Assembly (NCBI RefSeq): GCF_001939115.1
Contig: NZ_MQTZ01000017.1
Coordinates: forward strand, 134,869-198,868
DNA length: 64,000 nt
Source: Leptolyngbya sp. 'hensonii'
Lineage (GTDB): Bacteria; Cyanobacteriota; Cyanobacteriia; GCF-001939115
Reading direction: 5' to 3'
Of the stretch, positions 8,646-16,710 are shown in pieces. The notes under the pieces were generated by a model that made no database searches, was not told the origin of the DNA, and saw nothing but the letters and a program-made list of their open reading frames with translations. Position numbers and translations under genes: made by a program. How positions within the stretch are numbered: position 1 is the stretch's first letter; each line of letters begins with the position of its first letter.

Positions 8646-9395
8646 ATGGCATCCTCTATTGGTCTTGAGTTATGGCCCGCTAGCAGTTTGGAAGAAGTTC
8701 AGACCATTATTCGGGCAGTTTATAAGCAAGTTTTAGGCAACCCCCACGTCATGGATAGTGAGCGTCTGGTGGCTGCAGAGTCCCAACTGTGCGATCGCTC
8801 CATTACCGTGCGTGAGTTTGTCCGCATCGTAGCCAAGTCTGATTTCTATCGGTCTCGCTATTTCGAGTCCTGTGCTCCCTATCGCTTTGTGGAACTGAAC
8901 TTCCTGCACTTGCTAGGACGGGCTCCCCAGGATCAGCGGGAAGTGTCTGAGCACATTGTTCGCTGCGTTGCTGAAGGCTACGAGGCAGAGATCGATTCTT
9001 ACATCGATAGCGTCGAGTACCAGGCTGCTTTCGGTGAGAACGTCGTTCCTTACTATCGGGGCAGAGCCAGCGAAGCCAACCCCAAACAGGTGGGTTACAA
9101 TCGCATGTTTGTCCTCGATCGAGGTGCAGCACAAATCGACAGTGCCGTGAAATCTTCCCAGTTGGTCTACGCTGTAGCCAGCAACTCGGCCAACACCATT
9201 AAGCCCTCTTCGGCCACGGTGATTGGTTCAGGGACGGAAAAGCGTTTCAAGATTGTGGTGGCTGGCTCCAAATTCGACAGCCCTCGTCGCATCAGCTCAA
9301 CCGAGTACATCGTTCCTGCCAGTAAAATGACTCCGCAAATTCAACGGATTAATCGGACCTCTGGCAAGATTGTCAGCATTACTGAAATTGCTTAG
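8646..9395 (+). CDS. cpeD: Phycoerythrin-associated rod linker CpeD
   Basis: The 249-residue protein starts MASSIGLELWPASSLEEVQT. It has a PBS linker domain (about 12-140, with FVELNFLHLLGRAPQDQREVSEHIV) and a C-terminal CpcD-like domain (about 196-249; FKIVVAGSKFDSPRR ... MTPQIQRINRTSGKIVSITEIA). The start is fixed by TTAGGAGATCACATTTCA before the ATG. Naming as cpeD rests on gene order and my recollection of the family; the cpeD/cpeE split should be checked. It has a paralogue at 45832. A terminator-like hairpin lies just after the stop codon. Confidence 0.87.
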   Translation: MASSIGLELWPASSLEEVQTIIRAVYKQVLGNPHVMDSERLVAAESQLCDRSITVREFVRIVAKSDFYRSRYFESCAPYRFVELNFLHLLGRAPQDQREVSEHIVRCVAEGYEAEIDSYIDSVEYQAAFGENVVPYYRGRASEANPKQVGYNRMFVLDRGAAQIDSAVKSSQLVYAVASNSANTIKPSSATVIGSGTEKRFKIVVAGSKFDSPRRISSTEYIVPASKMTPQIQRINRTSGKIVSITEIA

Positions 9396-9401
9396 TGGGG
9401 G

Positions 9402-9429
9402 TGGGGTGGAGGTTCTCCACCCCATTTTT
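9402..9429 (+). terminator. Terminator-like hairpin inside the cpe operon (cpeD-cpeE)
   Basis: A 10-bp perfect stem (TGGGGTGGAG / CTCCACCCCA) with a 3-nt loop is followed by TTTTTA, a standard Rho-independent terminator shape. It lies 6 bp after the cpeD stop and 129 bp before cpeE. Because cpeE continues in the same direction, this probably acts as a partial terminator that sets linker stoichiometry, unless cpeE has its own promoter. Confidence 0.7.
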
Positions 9430-9557
9430 AATGCCTCGTTTCGATCAATTCATACCCCCTTGATGGGGCAATCTGGATCAACCCGTCATGGATCAGCGCT
9501 GCTGGTAGCCCCTCCGGCGAATCCAATTTCGAAACTTTATTTTAGGAGAACTCAGTT

Positions 9558-10316
9558 ATGGCACTTTGGGTAGAAACAGCTTCGGTTGAATTGCGCCCCA
9601 ATTCAACCGAAGACGATTTACAAGCAGTGATTCGGGCCGCATACCGCCAGGTTCTGGGCAATGCCCATGTCATGGATAGCCAACGGCTCACCAGTGCAGA
9701 GTCCATGCTCCGGAATGGGGATATCACCGTCAGAGGGTTCGTCAGAGCGATCGCTCAGTCGGATCTCTATCGGACCCGCTTTTTTGAAAGCTCTTCTCCC
9801 TACCGCTTCATTGAGCTGAACTTCAAACACCTGCTGGGTCGGGCTCCTCAGGACCAGGCTGAGATCTCTGAGCATGTGCAACTTTACAACACCCAGGGTT
9901 ACGAGGCTGAGATTAATTCCTACCTCGACAGCGATGAGTATCAGGCCAACTTTGGTGAAAACACCGTTCCCTCCTACCAGGGTAGTCAGACTCAAACTGG
10001 GATCAAAAATGTTGGATTTAATCGTACATTTGCTCTGGTACGGGGTTTTGCGGCCAACGACATCGGCACCTCTGCCAAGCTGATCAGCGATATTGCTGGC
10101 AATCTCCCAACCAAAATCGCTGCACCTGCAGGGGGTTCAGGCACCTACAGCAACACAGGCAAGCGTTTCCGGGTCACGGTTACGAAGGCCAGTTATGGTC
10201 CTCGGGTCACCCAGAGTGCTGCCACTTTTGAAGTGGGCTACAACCAACTGTCCCAGAAAATTCAGAATATCCAGAAAACTGGGGGCAAAATTCTCAGCAT
10301 TACTGAAGTAGCGTAG
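9558..10316 (+). CDS. cpeE: Phycoerythrin-associated rod linker CpeE
   Basis: The 252-residue protein starts MALWVETASVELRPNSTEDD. It has a PBS linker domain (about 14-145; IRAAYRQVLGNAHVMDSQR, FIELNFKHLLGRAPQDQAEI) and a CpcD-like domain (about 198-252; KRFRVTVTKASYGPRV ... LSQKIQNIQKTGGKILSITEVA). It is preceded by TTTTAGGAGAACTCAGTT. Three tandem phycoerythrin linkers in this order match cpeCDE and suggest up to three stacked phycoerythrin hexamers per rod. No copy of this linker occurs in the second cluster at 44-47 kb. Confidence 0.87.
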   Translation: MALWVETASVELRPNSTEDDLQAVIRAAYRQVLGNAHVMDSQRLTSAESMLRNGDITVRGFVRAIAQSDLYRTRFFESSSPYRFIELNFKHLLGRAPQDQAEISEHVQLYNTQGYEAEINSYLDSDEYQANFGENTVPSYQGSQTQTGIKNVGFNRTFALVRGFAANDIGTSAKLISDIAGNLPTKIAAPAGGSGTYSNTGKRFRVTVTKASYGPRVTQSAATFEVGYNQLSQKIQNIQKTGGKILSITEVA

Positions 10317-10340
10317 CAATAGCCTAGAGTGGTAAGGGAT

Positions 10341-10362
10341 GCAGGGCTTATCATTGCCCTGC
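10341..10362 (+). other. Intercistronic hairpin before the CpcD-domain gene
   Basis: A 7-bp perfect inverted repeat (GCAGGGC / GCCCTGC) with an 8-nt loop lies between cpeE and the next gene and has no T tract. It could protect or define an mRNA end rather than terminate. The next gene starts 40 bp later behind an AAGGTG ribosome site. Confidence 0.45.
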
Positions 10363-10401
10363 TAGTCCAACATAATCACCCTATATATAAGGTGCAAAAT
10401 T

Positions 10402-11037
10402 ATGGCGGCTACTGGATATGACGATCTCATACTGGTGGTTGAAGTCGCTGGTTTACAACAGCCAGCCTTACTGCCAGTGAGCAATTTCACATTCAAAGTT
10501 CCTTATCGTTCGCTCGCTCGCACCCTTGAGTCCATTCGTCGCAGGCAGGGGAAAGTCGTTAACATCACTGTTTTGTCTTCCTCGATTGCCGAGCCTGTTC
10601 CTGCTCCTGACCTGTCAGGCGCTCAGCCTTTTTCTACAGCTCCAGAGAGGGCAACCATCCTATCGGCTGGACCTTCGATCAGTGAAGTCCCCCCACCTAC
10701 GACGGAAAACAATGTCCCACAACCTTCAGAGGTAGCAACTCTGGGAGCCTCGGTTTCAGCATCAGAACTCACACTTGAGTCTGAACCTATCCAGTCGTCT
10801 CCACCCGGATCCTCTTCTGAGGCGGAAGACGTTGCCTCCTCTGGGGCTGACAACCTGATTGCTACGCCACCTCCCTCGGATCACTCCGAAGGGGAGGTCA
10901 GTGACACAACCCCGGCATCGACAACTGCTGAGCCCCCGGCATTAAGCCAGTTCCTGGGAAGGTTTGGCCTGAATGAATTTTTTGCCAAATTCAAACCCAG
11001 TAAGGACAGCGATTCCGACGAAAAACCAGATTCCTGA
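10402..11037 (+). CDS. CpcD-domain protein with long disordered tail; tailed rod-cap linker candidate
   Basis: The 211-residue protein has a CpcD-like domain at about 8-60 (LILVVEVAGLQQ, VPYRSLARTLESIRRRQGKVVNITVL), the fold of the small rod-terminating linker CpcD. Residues 61-180 are low complexity, rich in Ser, Pro, Ala, Thr and Glu, acidic, and lack Cys and Trp. The protein ends in a predicted amphipathic segment (LSQFLGRFGLNEFFAKFKP, 181-199) and a charged tail. It lies between cpeE and cpeS, and its TGA overlaps the cpeS ATG by 1 bp, so it is part of the operon. CpcD proteins are normally about 70-90 residues. A cap on phycoerythrin rods that tethers another partner is my inference; I do not know this protein from described cpeCDESTR operons. 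Confidence 0.85.
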   Translation: MAATGYDDLILVVEVAGLQQPALLPVSNFTFKVPYRSLARTLESIRRRQGKVVNITVLSSSIAEPVPAPDLSGAQPFSTAPERATILSAGPSISEVPPPTTENNVPQPSEVATLGASVSASELTLESEPIQSSPPGSSSEAEDVASSGADNLIATPPPSDHSEGEVSDTTPASTTAEPPALSQFLGRFGLNEFFAKFKPSKDSDSDEKPDS

Positions 11038-11573
11038 TGGACATAATCAACTTTGTTGAACGATCGATTGGGCGCTGGCGATCGCAACGCAGCGCCCATC
11101 ATCTCGCTTTCCGCCATTTTGAAGCGGTTGAATCGGTCATTGATATCGTAGCCCTGGCCCTGGATGACCCGGCAGTACTTGACCTCTGCCATGCCTACAA
11201 TGTAGACCCAGCAACAGCCGTCTCTCCCTTTCGGATGAGTTGGGAAGGGCAATCTGACTGGGATGAAAGTGCGGCCATGCAGGGAACCTGTGTCTTGATT
11301 CCCATTCCCGATCCGAACTCTGCCGCCAATCGTGGCAAGCTGCTTCGCGATCAGGGATACGCCGAGGAGATCGCCGCTGTGGGGGACTACCATCTCACAG
11401 CGGATGGCACCTTTGTTTTGGTGACAGCCTACGATCGAGCGGCAGCTGAAGAGAAAATCTGGTTTGTGAATCCCAATGTCCGTTGCCGGGTCTCTCTGAT
11501 CAAAACCAGTGCAGGCACCGGGGTTGTCACTGCATCATTTTCTTCCGAAATTCGACAGGAGATCAAAAACTGA
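11037..11573 (+). CDS. cpeS: CpeS-type phycoerythrobilin lyase
   Basis: The 178-residue protein starts with IINFVERSIGRWRSQRSAHHL, the CpcS/CpeS signature, followed by barrel strands including GQSDWDESAAMQGTCVLIPIPD, GKLLRDQGYAEE and IWFVNPNVRCRVSLI. CpeS attaches phycoerythrobilin at Cys82/84-type positions of phycoerythrin. Its start overlaps the stop of the upstream CpcD-domain gene (TGATG), which implies coupled translation. It precedes cpeT by 125 bp. The context makes CpeS more likely than CpcS. Confidence 0.92.
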   Translation: MDIINFVERSIGRWRSQRSAHHLAFRHFEAVESVIDIVALALDDPAVLDLCHAYNVDPATAVSPFRMSWEGQSDWDESAAMQGTCVLIPIPDPNSAANRGKLLRDQGYAEEIAAVGDYHLTADGTFVLVTAYDRAAAEEKIWFVNPNVRCRVSLIKTSAGTGVVTASFSSEIRQEIKN

Positions 11574-11698
11574 GCTTACTCAGGATGAATTAAAATTTCA
11601 GATTTTAACGGGCTCCAGCTCAACCGTATTTTGATGATTTGAACTTTTTGATTTGACACCTAGGTTTTCCGATCTTCAATGCAGTCATTCCCACGGCC

Positions 11699-12322
11699 AT
11701 GATGACTACTCCGTCCGATCCTGCTGAAGTCAAATCGAGTGATTTATTCACCCTGGCCCATTGGATGGCAGGGGGATTTAGCAACTATAAACAGGCTTTT
11801 GAAAACCCTAAAAATTACGCCCATATCCACGTTTTCTTTCGTCCGTTACCCTTTGAGTTTTTCTCTGGAATCGGCTTCTATTCAGAACAGGTTTATGACT
11901 ACGATCTGTGGAGTCCCTATCGCCAGGGCGTCCATCGTCTGGTGGACCAGGGGGATCAGATTTACATAGAAAACTATGGCCTGAAAGAGGCTTTTCTCTA
12001 TGCCGGTGCTGCCCGTGAATTAGAGATTTTAAACACCCTTACGATCGACAAGATTGAGCGACGACACCACTGCGCCATGGTCTTCAAGCGGGAGGGAGAT
12101 CTATTTCGGGGCATGGTAGAGCCCGGTAATCTTTGCTTAATTGAACGTCACAATTGTCAGACCTATCTGGTTAGCGATGTGGAAATCACAGAAACAACCT
12201 GGGTCAGCCTAGATAAAGGTATGGATGTCAATACCCACGAACAGGTATGGGGATCAACCTTTGGACCGTTGCGGTTTGAAAAACGGGAGAATTTTGCCCA
12301 TGAAGTCCCCAATATCTTATAA
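11699..12322 (+). CDS. cpeT: CpeT/CpcT-family chromophore lyase
   Basis: The 207-residue protein has the family pattern LAHWMAGGFSNYKQAFENP near the start, then HVFFRPLPFEFFSGIGFYSEQVYDYD and YRQGVHRLVDQGDQIYIENY. CpcT-type members attach bilin to Cys153-type sites of beta subunits; CpeT in phycoerythrin operons is related and acts on phycoerythrin beta. Either ATG (11699 or 11702) could be used. It overlaps cpeR by 23 bp. Confidence 0.92.
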   Translation: MMTTPSDPAEVKSSDLFTLAHWMAGGFSNYKQAFENPKNYAHIHVFFRPLPFEFFSGIGFYSEQVYDYDLWSPYRQGVHRLVDQGDQIYIENYGLKEAFLYAGAARELEILNTLTIDKIERRHHCAMVFKREGDLFRGMVEPGNLCLIERHNCQTYLVSDVEITETTWVSLDKGMDVNTHEQVWGSTFGPLRFEKRENFAHEVPNIL

Positions 12323-12665
12323 AGCTCCCTCAATCGATCTGGAACTGACGGAAGCCAAAATGCTGCCACCTGAGGCTCAAAAAAAGATGCAGTGCTGGAT
12401 TCGGAGCCGTCATTTAATTTGTTCCGGCAACTTCTTTGTGTTTGAGACCGTGGACTACAGTGCGGTTGATCGTTTTTCTGATTGTGTCACAGCTCTAGGC
12501 GGAACAGTGATTTCAGTCGATCCCGTAGACAAAATTTGGATGGGTGGTCATCGCCAGGTGCTCCTATATCGGGCTAAAGCCAGTCTCCATACCCCCTGTC
12601 ATAGTCTGAAGCAATACTGGCTGAAATATGGTAGCTTTCGAACCCGATTTGACGGGCAGGATTAA
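12300..12665 (+). CDS. cpeR: CpeR, activator of phycoerythrin gene expression (copy 1)
   Basis: ATG at 12300 gives 121 residues. The diagnostic CpeR core runs from MLPPEAQKKMQCWIRSRHL through CSGNFFVFETVDYSA, ISVDPVDKIWMGGHRQV and KASLHTPCHSLKQYW. CpeR is needed for cpeBA expression in green light and has no classical DNA-binding domain; the fold is reported to be PP2C-like or uncertain. It overlaps the end of cpeT by 23 bp. A longer reading starting at 12225 would overlap cpeT more and adds unconserved residues. A second copy sits at 45294. Confidence 0.93.
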   Translation: MKSPISYKAPSIDLELTEAKMLPPEAQKKMQCWIRSRHLICSGNFFVFETVDYSAVDRFSDCVTALGGTVISVDPVDKIWMGGHRQVLLYRAKASLHTPCHSLKQYWLKYGSFRTRFDGQD

Positions 12666-12866
12666 TAGATGTCTGGCAATTGTTGAGCCAGTTAACAGTT
12701 AAGAGTAAATTCGACTGTTTATGGTTTACTTTGTGAAGACTCCTTTGATGGATCAGCGGCTTATTCAAACCTTAAAACTGATTTAAAAGGTGATTTCAAC
12801 CCATGCTTTCCGCACAGGCGTTGCATCCAACGCCACTTAAAACTTTCTATTCAGGAGATTGTTCAA

Positions 12867-13907
12867 ATGCCTACTACATTTGTGAATCCCGTTGTGAATC
12901 CTGCAGCGAATTTGGGCGTTAGTTTATTTGATGAAACAGACCCCGTTTATTTGTGGGAATCTGCTTCAGAAGCAGATATTGAAATAGTCATTCGAGCCGT
13001 TTACCGACAGATCCTGGGCAATGCCCACATCATGGAAAGTGAGCGTCTGGCTGTTCCCGAATCCCAACTCAGACAGCGAGAATTCACCGTCCGGGAATTT
13101 GTCCGCCAGGTTGCCAAGTCAGAGTTATACCGATCTCGTTTTTTTGACCCCTGCTCCCGCTATCGGGCGATCGAGCTCAATTTCAAACATTTACTCGGTC
13201 GGGCTCCCCATCACTTTGAAGAGATGCGTCATCACAGCGCCATCCTCGATCAGGCAGGGTTTGCAGCCGATATCGATTCCTATATCGACAGTGATGAGTA
13301 TCAGACTGCTTTTGGTGAGAACATTGTGCCCTATTGCCGGGGTTACAAAACCCAGGCCGGACAACCGATGCTGGAGTTCACCAATATGCTGCAACTGCTG
13401 GGGGGAGCCTGCAGTAGCGATAAAGACCTGACCTCTGGCAATAAGGCTCGCCTGACCCGAGCGCTGATTCTCAACCGGGCCTATGGGATTGAGCCAAGTC
13501 GAAGTGGCAACGATATCCTGTCGGAAGTCTTCGGCAGCGGAGCCCAACCGAGTACAACCTTACCTTTCTCCCAGCCCAGTTCTGGGGCTGAATATGCCCT
13601 GCAACAAAAATATCAAGAGCAGGCAACCTTGGTGGCAGCCCTGCAAAGCCAACTGGCTGAGCTGCGTCCCTTTGCCAGCATGGGGTCTGCCATCATCCGC
13701 CAGGATCAATTTGCCGGTGATACCTCGATAGCCCCCCTGACTTCTTCTGGTATCCGGGTCGCACCAGCAGGCAGCACCCTGCAGCGTCAGGTCGAAGAAC
13801 AGGAAGCCCTGATTGCCAGTCTGCAAGAGCAGTTGGCGGAAGCCCGATCGCTGGCAGCGATCGGAGAAGCTCGTTTGAATAAGTGGCGACGACGGACCTT
13901 CTTTTAG
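12867..13907 (+). CDS. Phycobilisome rod linker with coiled-coil repeat C-terminus
   Basis: The 346-residue protein has a PBS linker domain (about 35-165; VIRAVYRQILGNAHIMESERL, AIELNFKHLLGRAPHHFEEM) closest to CpeC, including LGVSLFDETDPV. After a variable region (200-245) it has two similar segments, about 249-276 (YQEQATLVAALQSQLAEL) and 309-336 (VEEQEALIASLQEQLAEA), each followed by a short A/G/S stretch. The tail is basic (LNKWRRRTFF). There is no CpcD domain. The repeats predict a coiled coil, so the free end of the rod may bind something other than another hexamer, such as the core or a membrane. It lies 201 bp after cpeR with its own AGGAGA site and may have its own promoter. Confidence 0.88.
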   Translation: MPTTFVNPVVNPAANLGVSLFDETDPVYLWESASEADIEIVIRAVYRQILGNAHIMESERLAVPESQLRQREFTVREFVRQVAKSELYRSRFFDPCSRYRAIELNFKHLLGRAPHHFEEMRHHSAILDQAGFAADIDSYIDSDEYQTAFGENIVPYCRGYKTQAGQPMLEFTNMLQLLGGACSSDKDLTSGNKARLTRALILNRAYGIEPSRSGNDILSEVFGSGAQPSTTLPFSQPSSGAEYALQQKYQEQATLVAALQSQLAELRPFASMGSAIIRQDQFAGDTSIAPLTSSGIRVAPAGSTLQRQVEEQEALIASLQEQLAEARSLAAIGEARLNKWRRRTFF

Positions 13908-13919
13908 GAGTCAATGATC

Positions 13920-14249
13920 ATGAATCCAGGTGTAATCGCGGCGATCGTCTATGGCATCCTTGCCATTGTGGGCGGCATCATGGGTTACGTTCAGGCAAAA
14001 AGTAAGATTTCTCTCTTGGCTGGTTGTGGCTGTGGCCTGCTGTTACTGGTAAGTGCCCTCTTGCAATTTCAAGGTCAATCCTGGGGACTTATCTTTGCCG
14101 TAGCGGTGACCCTCATTCTGTTACTGGCATTTGTGATGCGATGGATCAAAACCCGCAAGTTTATGCCTGCCGGATTGATGCTGATTCTGGGCATTCCAGC
14201 GCTGGGAGTTATGATTAGCCAGATGGGGATCCTCACAGCACTCAAATGA
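13920..14249 (+). CDS. TMEM14-family small membrane protein
   Basis: The ATG at 13920 gives 109 residues; it is better spaced from AGGAG than the ATG at 13914. The protein has four predicted membrane helices (about 4-22, 30-50, 54-73, 80-101) with the TMEM14 pattern AIVYGILAIVGGIMGYVQAKSKISLLAGCGCG. Plant members act in plastid fatty-acid export; the bacterial role is unknown. It lies 12 bp after the coiled-coil linker gene and overlaps the next gene by 4 bp (ATGA). Confidence 0.85.
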   Translation: MNPGVIAAIVYGILAIVGGIMGYVQAKSKISLLAGCGCGLLLLVSALLQFQGQSWGLIFAVAVTLILLLAFVMRWIKTRKFMPAGLMLILGIPALGVMISQMGILTALK

Positions 14250-15175
14250 AAACCTACACCGGCCAATGTGACGTCAGGGGCGATCGTCTTGATCGCGTTC
14301 TGGCAGAACAGTTGCCTGACCTGTCCCGCTCCCGCTTACAAAAGCTGATTGAGCAGGGGCAGGTGCGGGTGAATGGGCAGGTCTGCACCTCAAAGAAAGC
14401 GTCCATCGCGGTGGGTGATCAACTTCAGGTCATTCTGCCAGACGCAGAACCTCTGGATGTCCAGGCGGAAGCGATTCCCCTGGACATTCTCTATGAAGAT
14501 GAATCCCTCCTGATTCTCAATAAGCCTGTCGGCCTAGTCGTGCATCCAGCACCAGGGCATGCCACCGGTACCTTAGTCAATGCCCTCTTGGCCCACTGTC
14601 CTAACCTGCCGGGCATCGGTGGTATTCAACGACCGGGCATTGTTCATCGCCTGGATAAGGACACTAGTGGAGCTCTGGTGGTGGCAAAAACAGACCAGGC
14701 CCACCAACATCTCCAGGCGCAACTCAAGGCTAAAACTGCCGGTCGAGCGTATCTGGGCCTGGTCTATGGGGCACCGGCAACAGTCCAAGGAACAATCCAG
14801 GCACCGATCGGACGCCATCCCGTCGATCGCAAGAAGATGGCGGTGGTGCCGGTGGAGAAAGGGGGACGAAATGCCGTCACCCACTGGCAAATCCAGGAAC
14901 GGTTGGGCAATTACACCCTGCTTTACTTTCGCCTGGAAACCGGGCGCACCCATCAGATCAGAGTGCACGCTGCCCACATCGGTCATCCGATCGTGGGCGA
15001 TCCTATTTATAGTTCTGGCCGCTCTGGATCACTGCACTGGAAAGGTCAGGCCCTGCATGCCTGGAAACTCAGGTTGCAACACCCGGTTTCAGGGGACTGG
15101 ATCGAGGTGGTCGCTCCCCCGCCCGATCGTTTCTTCAACCTGCTCCAACGCCTGAGACGGTCATCAGGAACCTGA
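14246..15175 (+). CDS. rluD: RluA-family 23S rRNA pseudouridine synthase (RluD-like)
   Basis: The 309-residue enzyme has an N-terminal S4 RNA-binding domain (about 12-75; RLDRVLAEQLPDLSRSRLQK) and a RluA-type catalytic domain. The catalytic Asp is in HRLDKDTSG (near residue 137), and RTHQIRVH is present near 235. RluD-type enzymes modify helix 69 of 23S rRNA. The start overlaps the TMEM14 stop. The 3' end overlaps the convergent psb29 gene by 12 bp. RluC or another subtype cannot be excluded by eye. Confidence 0.92.
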   Translation: MKTYTGQCDVRGDRLDRVLAEQLPDLSRSRLQKLIEQGQVRVNGQVCTSKKASIAVGDQLQVILPDAEPLDVQAEAIPLDILYEDESLLILNKPVGLVVHPAPGHATGTLVNALLAHCPNLPGIGGIQRPGIVHRLDKDTSGALVVAKTDQAHQHLQAQLKAKTAGRAYLGLVYGAPATVQGTIQAPIGRHPVDRKKMAVVPVEKGGRNAVTHWQIQERLGNYTLLYFRLETGRTHQIRVHAAHIGHPIVGDPIYSSGRSGSLHWKGQALHAWKLRLQHPVSGDWIEVVAPPPDRFFNLLQRLRRSSGT

Positions 15176-15904
15176 AGCAGCCCCATCCTGTGGCAAATCT
15201 GGAGCAAGCTCTGGGGTGGTCGTTCCGGCCTTCTCCTGAGCCCGCTGCTCTCGCTTTTTACGATCGGCCTGCAGGATATCTTCCAGCACAATCTGAGCCT
15301 GGGCGATCTTCTCCAGATTACTCCGATACAGCTCCAGATCCTTCGTCACCTTATCTTCTGGTAAATGCAGCCCTTCACAGAACTGCTTCAGCAAAGCATT
15401 TCTCTGAGCTTCCTCTTTGGTGGCCTCTGGATCGGACAATTCCAGCAGGGAATAGAGGCCGATCGCAAAGAGGCGACTATATTTGAACGGTGTGGTCTGG
15501 GCAACCCGTCCCCGTAAAAACTCCCGCAGTTCCGCCGGTTCTCCCAGAAGATCGGGCTGGCTAAATTTCAGGATCAGATCTTTAATCGGAAGCTGCTTGG
15601 CCAGCCCCTGGAGTTGCTCTGCGTCCTGGCGATACTGTTGCGGATCTGCTTCTAGAGAGCGACAGAGGGCGCTAAAAATGGAAGCCTTGTCTACCTCCGG
15701 ACGGTAGAACTGCATGAAGCGATCGAAGGATGAAACAACGCCCAACGCATAGATAGGGTCGTAGCGGTAATCCACATTCACCGATAGCAGGTGCATCTCT
15801 ACCATCAGTTCATCCACCACCCGACGATAAATGGAATTAATGGGCCGGGTGTGTAAGGTGTAGAAAGCGCGTTTGGTATCTGAAACAGTGCGGGCGTTAG
15901 TCAC
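15164..15904 (-). CDS. thf1: Psb29/Thf1 thylakoid formation protein
   Basis: The 246-residue protein matches Psb29/Thf1 throughout: VSDTKRAFYTLHTRPINSIYRRVVDELMVEMHLL, YDPIYALGVVSSFDRFMQFY and a long helical C-terminus (VTKDLELYRSNLEKIAQAQIVLEDIL). The protein associates with FtsH during photosystem II repair and affects thylakoid biogenesis and phycobilisome degradation. It has no signal peptide. It overlaps the convergent rluD-like gene by 12 bp. Confidence 0.95.
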   Translation of the reverse strand: MTNARTVSDTKRAFYTLHTRPINSIYRRVVDELMVEMHLLSVNVDYRYDPIYALGVVSSFDRFMQFYRPEVDKASIFSALCRSLEADPQQYRQDAEQLQGLAKQLPIKDLILKFSQPDLLGEPAELREFLRGRVAQTTPFKYSRLFAIGLYSLLELSDPEATKEEAQRNALLKQFCEGLHLPEDKVTKDLELYRSNLEKIAQAQIVLEDILQADRKKREQRAQEKAGTTTPELAPDLPQDGAASGS

Positions 15905-15996
15905 GGCAAATAATTCGACAAGTATTCAGGTGCTGTATCTTTCATTGTCCCGCCTGACGGTGATTTTTGCCAACTGAAATGCAGAGAAGGTAAAAT

Positions 15997-16656
15997 TCAG
16001 ACCCATCCTGTCCGCCCGGGCGTTGCAGGCAACACCTCTAACCATTCTTCCCACAAGATCCCATACAGAACCAGATCCATGTATTGGCCCCACTTCAGCA
16101 CGGCCTGTCGGAGATACCCCTCCTGTCGCATCCCAAGCTTCTGCATCACCCGTCCTGATGCCAGATTCTGAGCAAAATGGGCGGCATGAATCCGATGGAG
16201 GTTCAAGGTCTGAAATCCGTATTGGAGTAAAGCCAGAGCCGCCTCTGTGCAGTATCCCTGCCTCCAATAGGGTTTACCCAGCCAGTAGCCCATTTCCGCA
16301 CTATGGTGGTCTGGAGCCAGAACCAGACCGATCGCGCCACAGAGCTCTCCCGTCGCCTGAAGCACGATCGCCAGGCTGAGTCCCTGACCATTCGCAAAGG
16401 CTGAGGCATGGGTGTCAATCCACGCTGCTGCTGCACCATCCGGGTAGGGATGGGGAATCGTCAGGGTCATGGCAGCGATTTCCCGTTCTCCAGCCAACCT
16501 TTGCACCGTCGCCGCATCAGCCAGACTGAACGGACGGAGGATTAAACGGGACGTGTAGAGGGTTGGCACCTGGGGAGCCCCCCGTGACGGTTCTGAACCA
16601 TCATTTGGCCAGAGGGCAACAATTTCAGTCAGGTTGAACGCAGACTGGATATTCAT
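15997..16656 (-). CDS. GNAT N-acetyltransferase, RimJ/RimL-like
   Basis: The 219-residue protein has the RimJ/RimL layout: LYTSRLILRPFSLADAATVQRLAG, the acetyl-CoA loop near MGYWLGKPYWRQGYCTEAALALL, and AHFAQNLASGRVMQKLGMRQEGYLRQAV. The first 30 residues are a non-conserved extension (MNIQSAFNLTEIVAL). The substrate is unknown. A 16-bp palindrome lies about 40 bp upstream of its start. Confidence 0.85.
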   Translation of the reverse strand: MNIQSAFNLTEIVALWPNDGSEPSRGAPQVPTLYTSRLILRPFSLADAATVQRLAGEREIAAMTLTIPHPYPDGAAAAWIDTHASAFANGQGLSLAIVLQATGELCGAIGLVLAPDHHSAEMGYWLGKPYWRQGYCTEAALALLQYGFQTLNLHRIHAAHFAQNLASGRVMQKLGMRQEGYLRQAVLKWGQYMDLVLYGILWEEWLEVLPATPGRTGWV

Positions 16657-16694
16657 AACTGAACAACATCGATCCGAGGGATAGGATACACTTA

Positions 16695-16710
16695 TATTAC
16701 ACTTGTAATA
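16695..16710. promoter_or_regulatory. 16-bp palindrome between the GNAT gene and sodB
   Basis: TATTACA-CT-TGTAATA is a perfect inverted repeat in an AT-rich stretch, 39 bp upstream of the GNAT start and 234 bp upstream of sodB. The shape suits a dimeric repressor site. It does not match the cyanobacterial Fur, Zur or PerR patterns I know closely enough to assign. Confidence 0.4.
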
